Positions 42,855-54,199 of a stretch of DNA of 64,000 nt are shown piece after piece. The stretch is from Ligula intestinalis. Taxonomy: Eukaryota > Platyhelminthes > Cestoda > Diphyllobothriidea > Diphyllobothriidae. The position numbers and the translations under genes are program-made. Location: contig JAYGXS010000004.1 of NCBI GenBank assembly GCA_036362985.1, positions 41,139,907 through 41,203,906 of the forward strand, read 5' to 3'. The stretch's first letter is position 1. Each line of letters starts with the position of its first letter. The notes under the pieces were generated by a model that had not been told where the DNA came from, did no database searches, and worked only from the letters and a program-made list of their open reading frames with translations.

Positions 42855-45140
42855 CTAAAAAGGAAAAAAAGGGTGCCAATGAACATACTGTGGGATAGTT
42901 TTCGTTTTTGCAAATTGCCATAAGCGAATGTTCTTACAGCTGACAAAAAGCACGTTAGTCTCAGAACTTCGTTGTGAACGTAAATTTTATGTCAGAGGTA
43001 GGGCTTCCTGTTAACCGAGTCTAGAAACATTACCCAAGTGAAGGTGCATGAACCTGTTCCAGTGAACACTTCTTAAATCTACCTTGCAGATCTATCTACA
43101 GAAGCTGTCATCTCTAGCAGTTGGTTGAGAAAATTGAAGAGCGCAAAGTATTCGCTAGGATCTCAAGGAGACCCTGCAACCCCGTGGGTTCTATAGTTAC
43201 TGAAAATTACATGTTACTTTTATGGAATAAATGTATTCTTAATAGATAAAATGGTGGGCTTACGATGGCAGTTGACAATTTTATTCAAATTACGTACTTA
43301 CTGAACAGGCTGTCCACATGCAACCTTAATAAAACCTTTATTTTTATTGCATCCGTATTCGCCGAATCAAGCAAACTTCTCATTGTTCAAGCAACCACAT
43401 TTCAAACAGGATAAAGCGGTAAATTTTAGATCAAATTCTCGCAACAAGGTTTTGAAACCTAAGATAAATGATTACAAACTTACTTATGAGAAGAAATCTG
43501 CTCTAAACGTCAATATGTCCATATTTTCGTGCCTTCTTAGTTATTGGCATGGATAGGCTTCAAAACTTGAAAATTTACGTTCTTTACTCGAGTTGGAGAA
43601 AATATTTTTTATCACCAGCATAATATTGCTTCTAATATTTCTTTTGTTCCTTAAATGAAATGAGTTAAGCATCTGAAGTATGACATTTGTGGGCCAGACC
43701 AGAAATTACATTGAACACATGAGTTTATGGCAACCAACAACTCAATGTGGCACAACTTTACCGGACGTACTCGCAAAAATAGCCTTCCAAAGAATGAAAC
43801 AAGTTGTCATTTGAGCTGCAGTACGCAGTCCACACACTCTTACCATAAAGAACCATGATCTAAATAATTTATTCCCCTGACGGAATACCGAATGCCCGAT
43901 AGTATAGTTTGCTCTGGAGGCAATCGCTCTTCTTTTTAGAACATCAGCGCCTAGGTATTGAACAATGAAAGCTTCAGAAAAGGCCTTGATGTCGAGACCT
44001 TTAACTAGGCTATCAGCAGTCCTCCAATGTGTGCGAAATCGCTACCGTCCTGTCTTCTGCTACTGTGATAGGCAGGAATTGTTAGAATAAATTACGGTCT
44101 GACGGCAATCAATTCAGCCTTGGGAAAACTACCATAGATCTCAGATCCAGCCGTAAGGCATCAGTCCTACCGGATAAATTACGCGGCAGAAATTCGACTG
44201 TCCGCCCTATGGACATGGAACCTCTGAAACGATGATCTGACTACTAAATTGATTTGATATGCAATCATATATAAATAAGCCTCATTTTTGAGAGCATCAT
44301 TTTCTTTATTTAAGGGTCCCATCTCTAATTTGCAAAATAATAGCACTAGTTGTTCATCTGCTGCGTTAATTAGTCCTGCATGTATGTTGGTCATACAGGT
44401 CGAAAGTTTGGGATTCGCACTAACGTACCACTGCTGAATGTCGGCCGGTAGGACTCTTATTTTTCGAGGGCAACTACAGCTTCAGTGATTGCCGTGACTT
44501 ACAAAAAATGGGCCCAAGATTCATCAAGGCCAGTACTCCAACGCATGCAATATCAACAGTAATACGAAGGCCTGTGCTTACGCATCACTGGTTTGCCACG
44601 TTCATACAAAACGCCGTCACACCATCTGGAATGTAAATATGACGCCCTCCTCCCTTCCTTCCAGTGAACCGTCATCGTCCGTTACTACAGCCTCGCTCAC
44701 CGGACGTATGCACCGTTTGTGTAACCTCCCCACTCCAGTGTGATAACCCCACTTCCCCTAATTAAATTAATAACCTGTTAAGTTAATGAATTCTTCCCTA
44801 AAAAAAACAACATTCTACTCAGCTGGAGCAAAATTACAGGATATTACGCATGACATGGCACTCAAGAGTGCTCCCTCTGCGCGAGTACTGCGCCATGACT
44901 GAAGCTGCACTGAACGACTTTGGTGGAAAGTTTTTCGCCTTAACTTAAACTAGGGCTGAATTAAATGAAGCTAGCCTTGTTTACTATCCCTGTATTCATC
45001 CCACATAAATTTTTAGAAAATTCTGCATGAAAATTTGGGTTTATTTCAGTGAGTGCCGACGAATGAGGACTACGTTAGGCTTATCTTTGTACGCTTTATT
45101 TTGCAACTATTTTATCGTCACTAAGGATAAGCAGTTTTTT
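42855..45140. other. Probable BEN-gene upstream intron, no feature seen
   Basis: No exon with convincing splice sites was found. Short open frames (43347-43556 +, 44179-44394 -) lack splice or domain support. Confidence 0.4.
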
Positions 45141-45144
45141 ACTG

Positions 45145-45238
45145 GAATGCTCTTGAGGGGCGCCCCACCACAGGGGAAACCAGAATCCGAGTTCAAACGG
45201 TGGCTCGCTCCGGTCTCAGGTCGGGCTTTGGCTGTCTA

Positions 45239-45312
<74 letters not shown>
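45145..45312 (+). repeat. Retroposon-like 3' end followed by a 74-bp (TGA)n tract
   Basis: A GC-rich unique segment (GGGGCGCCCCACCACAGGGG to CGGGCTTTGGCTGTCTAA) runs straight into about 24 TGA/GAT units (45239-45312). A unique 3' sequence ending in a short tandem repeat is typical of the tail of a LINE or SINE inserted by target-primed reverse transcription. The family is unknown. Confidence 0.55.
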
Positions 45313-45689
45313 AAAAATAAGCTAGAAATGTTCCATCTAATCCTCAGGGCGTGATGTTTGCTGAATTATTACTTTTTCTTAGAAGTTAAGTTGCAATATA
45401 AATTGCCCCAATAAGTTCCTAAAAATAAAACCATCGCTGGCAATGGAGCCTCATCATGAACTAGCTTAAAAGTGAAAAATTCGTCCACTTCTTCATTTAC
45501 TTCGATAGATCTTGCAAACTGCTTCTGAGAGATAACACGCTTGCATCCAGACCAAGTTCTGCTATTTGGATCTATATTCGACTTACGCAAACAATATGGG
45601 AGTTCATGAGAGTAATTCAGATGTTTTAAAAAGGAAGGGGCGGACATGAAACGTCAAACAAAGTCAGACTATAAAGGAAATCAGAGTGA

Positions 45690-45880
45690 TGAACTCAATG
45701 ACCAAAGGTCCTGGCTTCAAATCTCGGGAGTTCCAACACTTGAGGTTGGTTTCGAATGGCTGATGTGAGTTAACAAGCCAGAAATGACTATTCCGGTCTT
45801 CCTTCGCTTTGTCATATCCACTCCAAAAATTTTCTGAGGTCGCTAAGCGAAGGCCTGATATTACTCAAGTGCAAGCCTCA
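45690..45880 (+). repeat. tRNA-derived SINE copy
   Basis: Head remnant ATGACCAAAGGTCCTGGCTT then CAAATCTCGGG, body GGCTGATGTGAGTTAACAAG, CCAGAAATGAC, and 3' part TGAGGTCGCTAAGCGAAGGC. Same order as 45973-46185. Confidence 0.7.
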
Positions 45881-45972
45881 AGGCACAATGGGACGAGTAT
45901 ATCTCCTTATAAGATATATCGGATGAACACCCCATTTTCATCATATTCTCGATCACAACCAAAAAACCAAAA

Positions 45973-46185
45973 ATCCTGTGGTGCAATGGTAGAGTGTTAA
46001 ACTGAATGATCAGAGATCCCGGATTCAAATCTTGGGTTTCCGACCCTTGAGATTGGGTTTGACTGGCTGATGACGACTAACAAGCCAGAAATGGCCATTC
46101 CGATCTCCCTTAGCTTTGTCGGTTCCATTCCATCCTATCATCATAGTCCCATAGTGACTGCCTGCACGGACTCTAATTGTGAGCT
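45973..46185 (+). repeat. tRNA-derived SINE copy, best-preserved + copy
   Basis: A-box-like TGTGGTGCAATGGTAGAG, B-box-like CCCGGATTCAAATCTTGGG, then body TGACTGGCTGATGACGACTA, ACAAGCCAGAAATGGCCATT. RNA polymerase III-type heads of this kind mark SINEs. No protein is encoded. Confidence 0.8.
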
Positions 46186-46242
46186 ACTGGGCGAAGTGGA
46201 ACTAAATTGTTCCTCTACCAGATCGGCGAAGCTCATTTATTC

Positions 46243-46412
46243 ATGAAAAGAGAGAAGATCTTCGGAAAATCGAGTTGTACTCGTGAATTTTCGAACCTCT
46301 AGTGCGACATCTCCAGCCCTCACTTTTAATTTAGTCTGACGACGAACGCGTGATACTTGTTCGAAAATTCACGAGTACAACTCGATTTTCCGAAGATCTT
46401 CTTTCTTTTCAT
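46243..46412. repeat. Near-perfect 54-bp inverted repeat (hairpin)
   Basis: Arms 46243-46296 and 46359-46412 are reverse complements with one mismatch in 54, spacer 62 nt. The arms contain GATCTTCGGAAAATCGAG and TCGTGAATTTTCGAAC. No ORF lies in the spacer. Confidence 0.9.
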
Positions 46413-46429
46413 CATATCACCTCGGAATG

Positions 46430-46740
46430 CAACTTACTTCACTTCTCCAACATATATTCATGCCTACTTGCCCTGTCCTAACGAAAATGCAGCCCATTGG
46501 ACCACATCTCTACTGCATCCGACGATGCAAGCCTGTACGCTTTCGAAACGTCAGGATATTATACCCATTATTCCCGAGATCGCCTCTTCTTCTCATTTAT
46601 GTCCGGGGACACGCATTTTTCGCTTCAATCAGCAATAGATATATATATATAGAACTGCATTCCGTTTATCACTGTCCTGACGAAAATCCACCATGCTGGA
46701 CGACATCACTATCGCAAAAGGGGACAACTGTTCAATAAGT
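46430..46740 (+). repeat. Penelope-type terminal repeat with internal direct repeat
   Basis: CCTGTCCTAACGAAAATGCA (46470) and ACTGTCCTGACGAAAATCCA (46671) start two related blocks. The first continues to the terminal motif CTTTCGAAACGTCAGGATAT near 46540. Confidence 0.5.
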
Positions 46741-46849
46741 CGCTGCATCAGGCGTATTACTCGTACTGTGCAAGAAGTACCTGAAGCTACTTTATCTGCG
46801 AGGAGCTAGTGACGAGTCAGAAACGCAACATGTTACCCTTGGCAGTGGC

Positions 46850-47450
46850 TTACATTCGTCGCTAGCCAGAGTGTGAGCTGCGGTGAGATGCGGAGGGGGG
46901 GGGAGAGGAGTGCGGTTTCGTGAAGGCCTCCCACTGCCTGCTCTCGCCTTTACAGGAGGAGAAGGGAGCGACTGCCCAATTTATGACCCTCCTGATCCTG
47001 TGAGAACAGTGTGTGGACATGACAAGGCGGTTGAGAGAGTGCGTGAACCTCCTGCTCCATGAGACTAACAATTAAAATGATGTGCATCCTCATTGCCACC
47101 GGGGTACGTTTAAACCACCACCGCCGCCACCACTACCATCACCACCGCCGCCTCCTGGCTGGTGCCTACTTGGTTTCTGCCGATCAGCCAATGATAAAGA
47201 TTCCCAAGACGGCGACTGGGAATGGTTTCTTTTGAACTTGCTCTCTGCCTGCCAGCCTGCCTGATAGCGCCTGGAGACGACGACGATGACGCAGTTTTAT
47301 GTTCTTGAGGGTGATAAATACGTTTCGGTGGTGATAGTGGTGGTGGGGTGAGACTGTAACCACAGAACACATAGCGACGTGAATGCACATGTGGGACTGC
47401 TGTCCGCACATCCCTCCCCCCGCCCTCCTCACTTGACTCTTCCGTTAGTG
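46850..47450. other. GC-rich block
   Basis: Locally elevated G+C with CACCG/CCACC and GGT runs. Open frames on both strands but no domain. Similar in character to the 39-41 kb and 50-52 kb blocks. Confidence 0.4.
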
Positions 47451-47809
47451 TGGAGAAACTGTTTTTGTGGGATTATCCGGTCGCGTAAAATTAATGCTTC
47501 TTGAGAGTTACTCACGCTGACTTCCACAAAAATAAGTTTTCATTAGTTGTTGCACACTTGTTGGACAAACTTTCGAGCACTTGCTCCCTAACCCTTGAAA
47601 AAAAGGACAATAACATGCAAATGTAGGTGAAGGTGAAAACAATTAAGAAAGAAAAAACAATAAATTTAGGACTTTTATCCATGCTTACGCCTCTGCTTAG
47701 GTAACATACTTGTCCAGTCGTGCTTTGAGGCTCCTTCTAGAGGGATCGCAGAGGCGTTTGCCTATATTTTCCTTAATACAATTGACTTGAATTCAGACAT
47801 ATTATGGAG

Positions 47810-47956
47810 AAGAACCGACAGAGACCGGAATGGTCAGTTCTAGGTTGTGAACTGTTTTCAGTCAGTCATACCCAATCTCAGGTGCGGATCACCCGGGATT
47901 CGAACCTGCGACCCTTGGTCGTTGAGTTTATTATTCTACCATTGCACCACAGGCTC
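47810..47956 (-). repeat. tRNA-derived SINE copy, best-preserved tRNA-like head
   Basis: Read on the - strand from 47956: GAGCCTGTGGTGCAATGG (A box), then CGCAGGTTCGAATCCCGGG (B box), then GAGATTGGGTATGACTGACT and a body ending AGAACTGACCATTCCGGTC. Distance between the boxes is tRNA-like. Confidence 0.82.
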
Positions 47957-48019
47957 GTTGCTATGCCGGTTGCGATCGGGAACATGACGAAAGTAGGGTG
48001 CTCATCCAATTGGATATGA

Positions 48020-48140
48020 CTGGCTGATGACTGCTAATAAGCCAAAAATGGCCATTCTGCTCTCTTTTGTCGCTGGCGGTTCGTCTCCATCATATGTCTG
48101 AAGTCGCTAAGCAACTGCCTGCGATCCCTCAAGAACGAGA
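48020..48140 (+). repeat. SINE body fragment, opposite to its neighbour
   Basis: ATGACTGGCTGATGACTGCT, AATAAGCCAAAAATGGCCAT and TCTGAAGTCGCTAAGCAACT: the body and 3' part of the SINE family without the tRNA head, in the orientation opposite to 47810-47956. Confidence 0.65.
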
Positions 48141-48144
48141 CTCA

Positions 48145-49860
48145 AGTCATAACCGGTCAAGTACGTTACCTAATGAGAAGTGTAAGTATGAATAAAAATC
48201 CCAAATGTATTAGTTTGTGTCTACTTTCATAATTCATCAGACACAGTTTTGAAAATCTAAACGGTTTCAGTAGGATTCGACCCTCGATAACAAAAGCAGG
48301 AATTGAATCGCACTGACATCACCCAGTTTTTTTAAACTGAGCCTGATATATTATTTGTATCTTCCAAAAAAATCCATTTAGTGAGCCTGGTGATCGTCTG
48401 GTCGATCCTAACTCGATTAATTAGGAAATCTGGCTTGGGCAACCAGCTTACTGTATGGACATTCTGGTAGTAGACCGGACTGGTAATATGACTCGAGTGC
48501 CAATTCAATCACGACTTCCAGTCGGTGCCTTATAACTCACGTGGTTAGAACGTTAGTTGTATTAACGCACCTTTAGTAAGCGTCTATCGAAGTTGAGTAT
48601 GTTCTTATAGAAAAAAACACGTTTCATTCCGTGATTTTTCCACGAATTGGCGTAATGCATGGGTCAGCCGAGTGTCAGACTTTTAAAGACTGATTAAAAT
48701 GGCCTTTTTAGTATTCTTTCGATTTATGTTGGCCCATGCATCGACCTACGAAGCCTCATTGAAACCAATGTAGAAAAATAACCTGAAATGTAACCTTGTT
48801 TTTCCCGATAATTGTATTGTCAGCACAATTAACTCTTGGCCATTTGAGAAGACTGCTTTCAGAACTCCGTGAGCAATCGGATAGCTATTTTTATCATGCT
48901 GGATAATAACTGACTTTCTTGCTAGATTCCAGATGTCGTTTCGAACTTATTTAGTGCACTGCTATCGGTACCAGTTCAGCTTTGGTTCTCTGTAGTCATA
49001 GCTGACTACTGCCGATGTCTTTGCACTAGAAGTTATTAGGTCGGCTACTACCAATATTACTTTGAAAGTTATTGCTAATGCTAATACTGCCATTGCTAGT
49101 GTTACCACCGTCGCAAAACATGCTACTAAATTAATTAGCATTTCAAGTAAATTCACAACAACCACGGTCAAGGTCATTCCTACAGTCCCGCTGCACAAAC
49201 ACTAGTGCCGGTAATAGTTGGTAGTTGTATTACTACTATTAGATGTGTCAGTAGTCCTATTAATACTATTGTTGCCACATAGCTAATACGACTAAAAGAC
49301 CCATCGACACTAATTCTACGAGTATTCTGAGTGCAACGGCCTTCCTTCCAATATTAAGTCCCATATCGGCAGGCGTTGTCACCATGACAGTTCGACCGTC
49401 GATTTCGAATATGTCCGCCATGTGCTCCAGCGCAGGGCAGGCCAGGACCGACAATTTTCACCCGAATTAATTTACAGCGGTTATATAGTTGTGCTGCAGA
49501 TATCGCTCTGTCTCCTCTCTCCCCCATCTGAGCCCCCTGTAAGAACAGAGTTGAGAAGAACGAAGGTAGGATCGGGCACAGTTGACTGCATGCTATCACG
49601 TCACTTCGTTCAGTTGAGGTCTTTTTTATTAGTACGAATCCCCAAACACATTTGCAGTGTCCTTATCCGGTCGCATATTACACCATCGTCTCTGCCGCGT
49701 GACCCATTGTAGGGCATAATTATTAATAATTACTCCTACTACTACCACTACTACTACATCCTCGCATAAACCATGACCCCAAGCAATGATCACGAGAGGT
49801 GGTAATGCTAGTGTGCACGTGGTCGGATGGCCACTACGGACTGGAAATACTGCGCACCTT
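48145..49860. other. Intergenic or intronic, cryptically simple sequence
   Basis: Stretches near 48970-49280 and 49720-49760 are rich in ACT/GCT/ATT triplets (cryptic microsatellite). No gene recognised. Confidence 0.4.
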
Positions 49861-49884
49861 GTGCCTCTATCAGCGTTATCAGCG

Positions 49885-49965
49885 ATTGTCTCTGATGATG
49901 GGCTCAAGCCAGAATCCGAAACGTAAGGCCACTACATTTCTTGTTCTACTGATCACATCTTTTCC
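49885..49965 (+). repeat. Penelope-type terminal repeat fragment
   Basis: GTCTCTGATGATGGGCTCAA then CAGAATCCGAAACGTAAGGC match the order seen at the ends of the 1-kb palindrome (TCTCTGACGGAGAATCCGC and CGAAACGTCAGG). Confidence 0.5.
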
Positions 49966-50149
49966 CTCTAAAATAATTTCTGCAGCTCGCCTGTTCGCTT
50001 CTATCAGCATTGCTACCGTTATTACGACAAGCACAACTGCCATAAGGTGTGCGCATGCCCAAAGTAGCCCACACGTGCTCGTCTCAAGGCCTTTACCGCT
50101 GCTCCTGCTGCTAATGCTGATGAGGCCGTTATAGTTGGTGTGGTGGCTC

Positions 50150-50633
50150 TAGAAAAAACTAACAGCACCTCTGTGGCCGCTTGCAAATGGGGGTTGTGGA
50201 GGAGGAGGAGGAGGAGGAGGAGGAGGAGAGTGGGGAGGGGGGAAGCCCGAAGTGGCAGCCAACTGATGCGCGTGTACAAATGATCATTCTGTTGCGGTTT
50301 TGATAGCAACTTGGGGAGGTGGGACAGCCGCTGCTGCATTGCCGTGGCGTGGCGTGGGCCAAACAGTGTGTGTGTGTGTGTGTTGTGTTGACAATCGTCG
50401 GGTCTGAGACAGGTGACAGGTCGGATAGTTCACTTGTAAAACACTCACAGGGGCTTTTGCGCCTCTGTCGCCATCGCTGCCGCCATCACAAAGCCAAATG
50501 AGGAACCCTACTCCCTCCGCCCCCCTGTCCCAATGAGGCCTTTCGAAAACTAATGCCTGCCCCCCGCCCACCCCTCCCGCCCTGAACTTGTCAGCTTCGA
50601 TTTCCATGAGGAGCGAGAAACTGCTGAAGTCGT

Positions 50634-50664
<31 letters not shown>

Positions 50665-51920
50665 AGCAGCAACAGCAGCTGCTTTTGCGGGCAGAGGCAG
50701 GAGACATAATCAACACCGTGTTTGTCACCATTGCTGTCGCGTCGCGTCGCGCAGTCATCAGTCGCCTCGTGCAATCCTGTCAAATTCGAATCAGTCTTCA
50801 CCAGCTGGATGTGTGCGTGTGTGTTTGTGTGACAGGTTCAGGCAGCAAGCGAGAGAGAGAGAGAGAGAGCGAGATGCTCAGGGACATATGTTGAAGAGCC
50901 CCACCCGTTCCAACTCTGACACCTCGATCGTGTATGGAAACCTTGTCACCCCACTGCTCCCCCTCCCATTTAGATGCATCCATCTTCAAAGCTTCTCCTC
51001 GCTTCAGCCCTTTAACCATTTTCATTCGATCTGCAGCTCCTCTCTGTTGACATTGTTGGTCTGGGACTTGACGTAGCTACTGGGGCTGATTGTGCTGGGT
51101 CGCCTCGGGACTCAACCGAGACTTCCTAGATAAAGCCTGTCGGGACCCTCCAACGCAACCTTACTGCTTATAAAAGGAAAGGCTACGGTGGAGGGGGGGG
51201 GGCTTCTGGCAAGACCATAAGGTTGCGTAGAAATTTCCATTTTCGAGTCTTGTCTGCCCAAAGCAGTAATTATTTTCCTCTCTGTCTCTCTCGCCGCTAC
51301 TTCTCCCCCTCCCCCCTTCTTTGTCCACTTCGCCTCGGTCCTCTAACTACGGTTCAGTCGCGGGGGTAAGGGGGGGGGACGCTTTCACGCAGGACCGCAG
51401 CTGCATAAATCGTGATCATGCCCACATTTCTTACCGGAAAAGGCTACTGCTGCTGCACCAGCAGAAATAGTGCACATGCACGTCAGTTTTTCTGTCATGA
51501 GACATTTCTTGTGTGGTTTTTCACTGTCCGGGCTGCTGCCGAATCAGGTAGGCTTGGCGGTGGTGGTGGCGGCGGCGATGCAGTACCGGTAGCGCTCACG
51601 CTGGTGGTCTCTGTGGGATGCTACATTAACTCTGACAACACACACACGTCTTGGGTGGACTCAATCGGAGGTGAGTAATATGAATGGCCCCAGGCAGCCA
51701 GGCGGACAGCCTGTGTGTGGGGGGCAGAGTACCGGAGTACCTGTGTGTGGGTGGCAATCGGAGACACGACCTCCGGACTTCCGCTATCCCAATGCCGCGC
51801 CTGCTGCAATGCTACCCCCGAGACTGCACCGTAAATCACGGGGAAAACACAACTAAGCCTCCGGGTGACCTGCTTTGCCCCTCCAAACCACCCTATCAAG
51901 GCCACATGCCTTCAGAATGC
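50150..51920. other. GC-rich block with many microsatellites
   Basis: Contains (GGA)n at 50196-50230, (GT)n at 50369-50386, (TCG)n then (CCG)n at 50627-50663, (GA)n at 50848-50872, and G runs at ~51191 and ~51370. Open frames on both strands follow the repeats (Ser/Pro or Ala/Thr runs). It may be an untranslated first exon/promoter of the BEN gene or another gene; no domain supports either. Confidence 0.45.
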
Positions 51921-52139
51921 TGCTGTTGCGGTGCCTGCCCACATGCATTGGTTGGTGGAAGACAAAAGTGTCTATAGCAGTTCTTTGACACCCCTCCTCC
52001 CCCGCTCACAGTCTTCTATCTGTCGTGGGATGGTTGTTCACAGGTCGGTTTATGAGATGCGTTTGTTTTTGTTCCACCATGAGCTACTAACTAGTGCTCT
52101 GACAGTCAGTCAAAATGCCATCAGTATGTAGGCAGAATA

Positions 52140-52265
52140 ACAGAGACATAGGTGACCACTTCTGGCTTTTTAGCCGTTAGCCACGGCTTTTGCAGCCACT
52201 GAGACTTGAACCGGCGACCTGTTAGCTAAAATGCAAACGCCCTAACCATCGAGCCGGGGGCTCCT
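52140..52265 (-). repeat. tRNA-derived SINE copy, variant head
   Basis: On the - strand from 52265: GGCTCGATGGTTAGGGCGTT (A-box part), CGCCGGTTCAAGTCTCAG (B box), then body GGCTAAAAAGCCAGAAGTGG. The head resembles a different tRNA from the TGGTGCAATGG copies. Confidence 0.7.
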
Positions 52266-52269
52266 TGTC

Positions 52270-53480
52270 CTGTCGGTTGCGTTTACGTACATGGACGCTC
52301 ATGGATCGCGTTAAGGGCAATAGTCGTCCCGTTGAGTCGGTAATGTTAGGCTGCTTTTATTACTTGCCACTATGCAGCTGCTGAACGGGGGCTCGATGTT
52401 GAACCCCAAGGTAAAACGGAACGTTCCTCTACCCGACATCACCTGCAAAAATTTATTCTTCCCTGCCGCGGCCCTCACATGCCTAGTCTCAGGTAGGGCA
52501 GAGACGGTAATCTCGGAAGTCGGGAAAAATCAACCAGATGGTGGAGTTAATTAAAATTCTGAAAACCACGAGTCAGCTATAGACTGAGGGTACTTTGCGA
52601 AGCCGCGTAATCAGTGCTTTTGAAAGTCAAAGACCTATCCAGATTGTTTGATGCTTTCATCGTCGGTGTGGTGCATTTGTAGTCCTTCGACAGAAGTGCG
52701 ATATCAGTGTAAAATGTTGACCTTAAGTAAATATCTACCGAGCTATTATCATCCCTGTCGAAATAATGACACGCCGGAGCGCCTATCCTGGCAACGAGAA
52801 TTAAAACTTGGCGAACAGACAGAAACGCCGTGCTTCCGAAAGCTAGGCTTGCGACGCATGGCACCTTTGTTGAGCGTCTCCGTGCCTCAAGGTCATTCAC
52901 CTTCGTATCAGGCGGTTCCAGCCCCGTTGACCCGGAGCCACTCAATCGAGCTCAGCTTGGACGCACCTACGTTCAGATAGTGGCAACCACTCAAGCACTC
53001 ATAGCATCCGCCGGCCGCTAGAAGTACCAGCCCTCGGGTATTGCAATGCACCCATTTGAAAAAAATTGAGATTGCTCCAGAAACCTATTAAAACAGATGC
53101 CCCCTGCCTCACTCTTTCCCTCTTTGGCACGATTGTACACAGTCAAAACTAGCTTTGGCTGCGCCAGTGGCCACTGTTGTCTATGGTATCAACTTAGAGG
53201 TCTGTGCACAATACATTTTCCCATGCTGATTTCTTTTGCATTCTCCTATTAATGGGAAGAGTACTTACTTATTGCGGTGCTCTGAGAACACTCTTATTGC
53301 TTAGAAGTTACAGCCGTTTTCATTTCATGCAAAGGTGTTGTGTATTTAAGGGTGCGAGCTTACCTTCAGTAAATTGGATGTGTGCTCTCTAACCGAAATT
53401 CTGAAACGTGCTTTCGATTCTAAAAGATTACTCCAGTAGGGTTTTTATATTAATTTTTGGATAGTACTACCTTAAAAAAA
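52270..53480. other. No feature assigned
   Basis: An open frame on the - strand, 52945-52577 (122 residues), and + strand frames overlap. No family recognised, so no gene is called. Confidence 0.35.
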
Positions 53481-53499
53481 CTCCAGTTACGTCGGTTTT

Positions 53500-54010
53500 G
53501 GTCGAGTTTCTTTCCAGCCGCCTGTAAAATCTATACTGTAAAAAAACTTCTGAATATTTTTCACATAGATGTTTGCTGCTCATGTACATTCAAATATATT
53601 TTCCAACAATTACTTTAGTTATTCTCTTTTCACGTTTTTTGGGGAAAATTTATACCTTCAAATTTTATACTAAACGAAGGGGTATCTTTCGGTTTTAAAA
53701 AAGTCTCCAGCTGTGAGATTCTTTTAAGACCGTAAAATGTCCCTCCTTACAGCACTATATATGCTGCTTTTAGCGCATGTACGATAGTTAGCCTTCATGA
53801 AAAATTTAGAAGCACTGTATATCGCCTTCCTGAGAGGTAAGAGAAATCTGCGATGTTGCGTAGATGGAACGTATTAAGCAACGGATTTGGGAACCTTGAA
53901 TGCAAGTATAAGCGTAGGTCAGGTTTAACTTTATCCGATAATTCCAAACGGTCATCAAATCCAAAAAATGATGTATTTTCAAGTATAAAATATGAACGGG
54001 ACGTCAGTGA
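53500..54010 (+). repeat. AT-rich dispersed repeat R3, copy B
   Basis: TTTCCAGCCGCCTGTAAAAT, GTATCTTTCGGTTTTAAAA, GTGAGATTCTTTTAAGACCG then ATGTCCCTCC, and ATTTTCAAGTATAAAA match copy A at 32530-33130 in order. Confidence 0.45.
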
Positions 54011-54199
54011 ATACTCGATGAGTAAAGGCAATAATATTTCTTATGCATGCTTCCTATTTAATATATTTGAAGTTGCAAACGAACCGAAAATTAATGTAAA
54101 AAGGCATACTTTATAATTTGCCTATTTTAGAGGGTTTAGATTTTACAAGTGCCGGGATAAAAACTCGATCAACAGCAGACATTCCGGTGTGGATGAAAT

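Noticed and set aside
44179..44394. - strand open frame with heptad-like text (LVLLFCKLEMGPLNKENDAL) as an upstream coiled-coil exon of the BEN gene
   Set aside because: An acceptor-like CAG exists but no donor with consensus follows, and no family match could be named.
40550..47230. Similarity between ~40550 (GATAAATATTCCAAG) and ~47190 (GATAAAGATTCCCAAG)
   Set aside because: About 26 of 36 positions match and no extension was seen; too weak to call a repeat.
50588..51076. 162-aa + strand frame with Ser and Pro runs
   Set aside because: The runs are direct translations of TCG/CCG microsatellites and no conserved domain follows.
52577..52945. 122-aa - strand open frame
   Set aside because: Longer than average, but no motif, splice or repeat evidence; not called.
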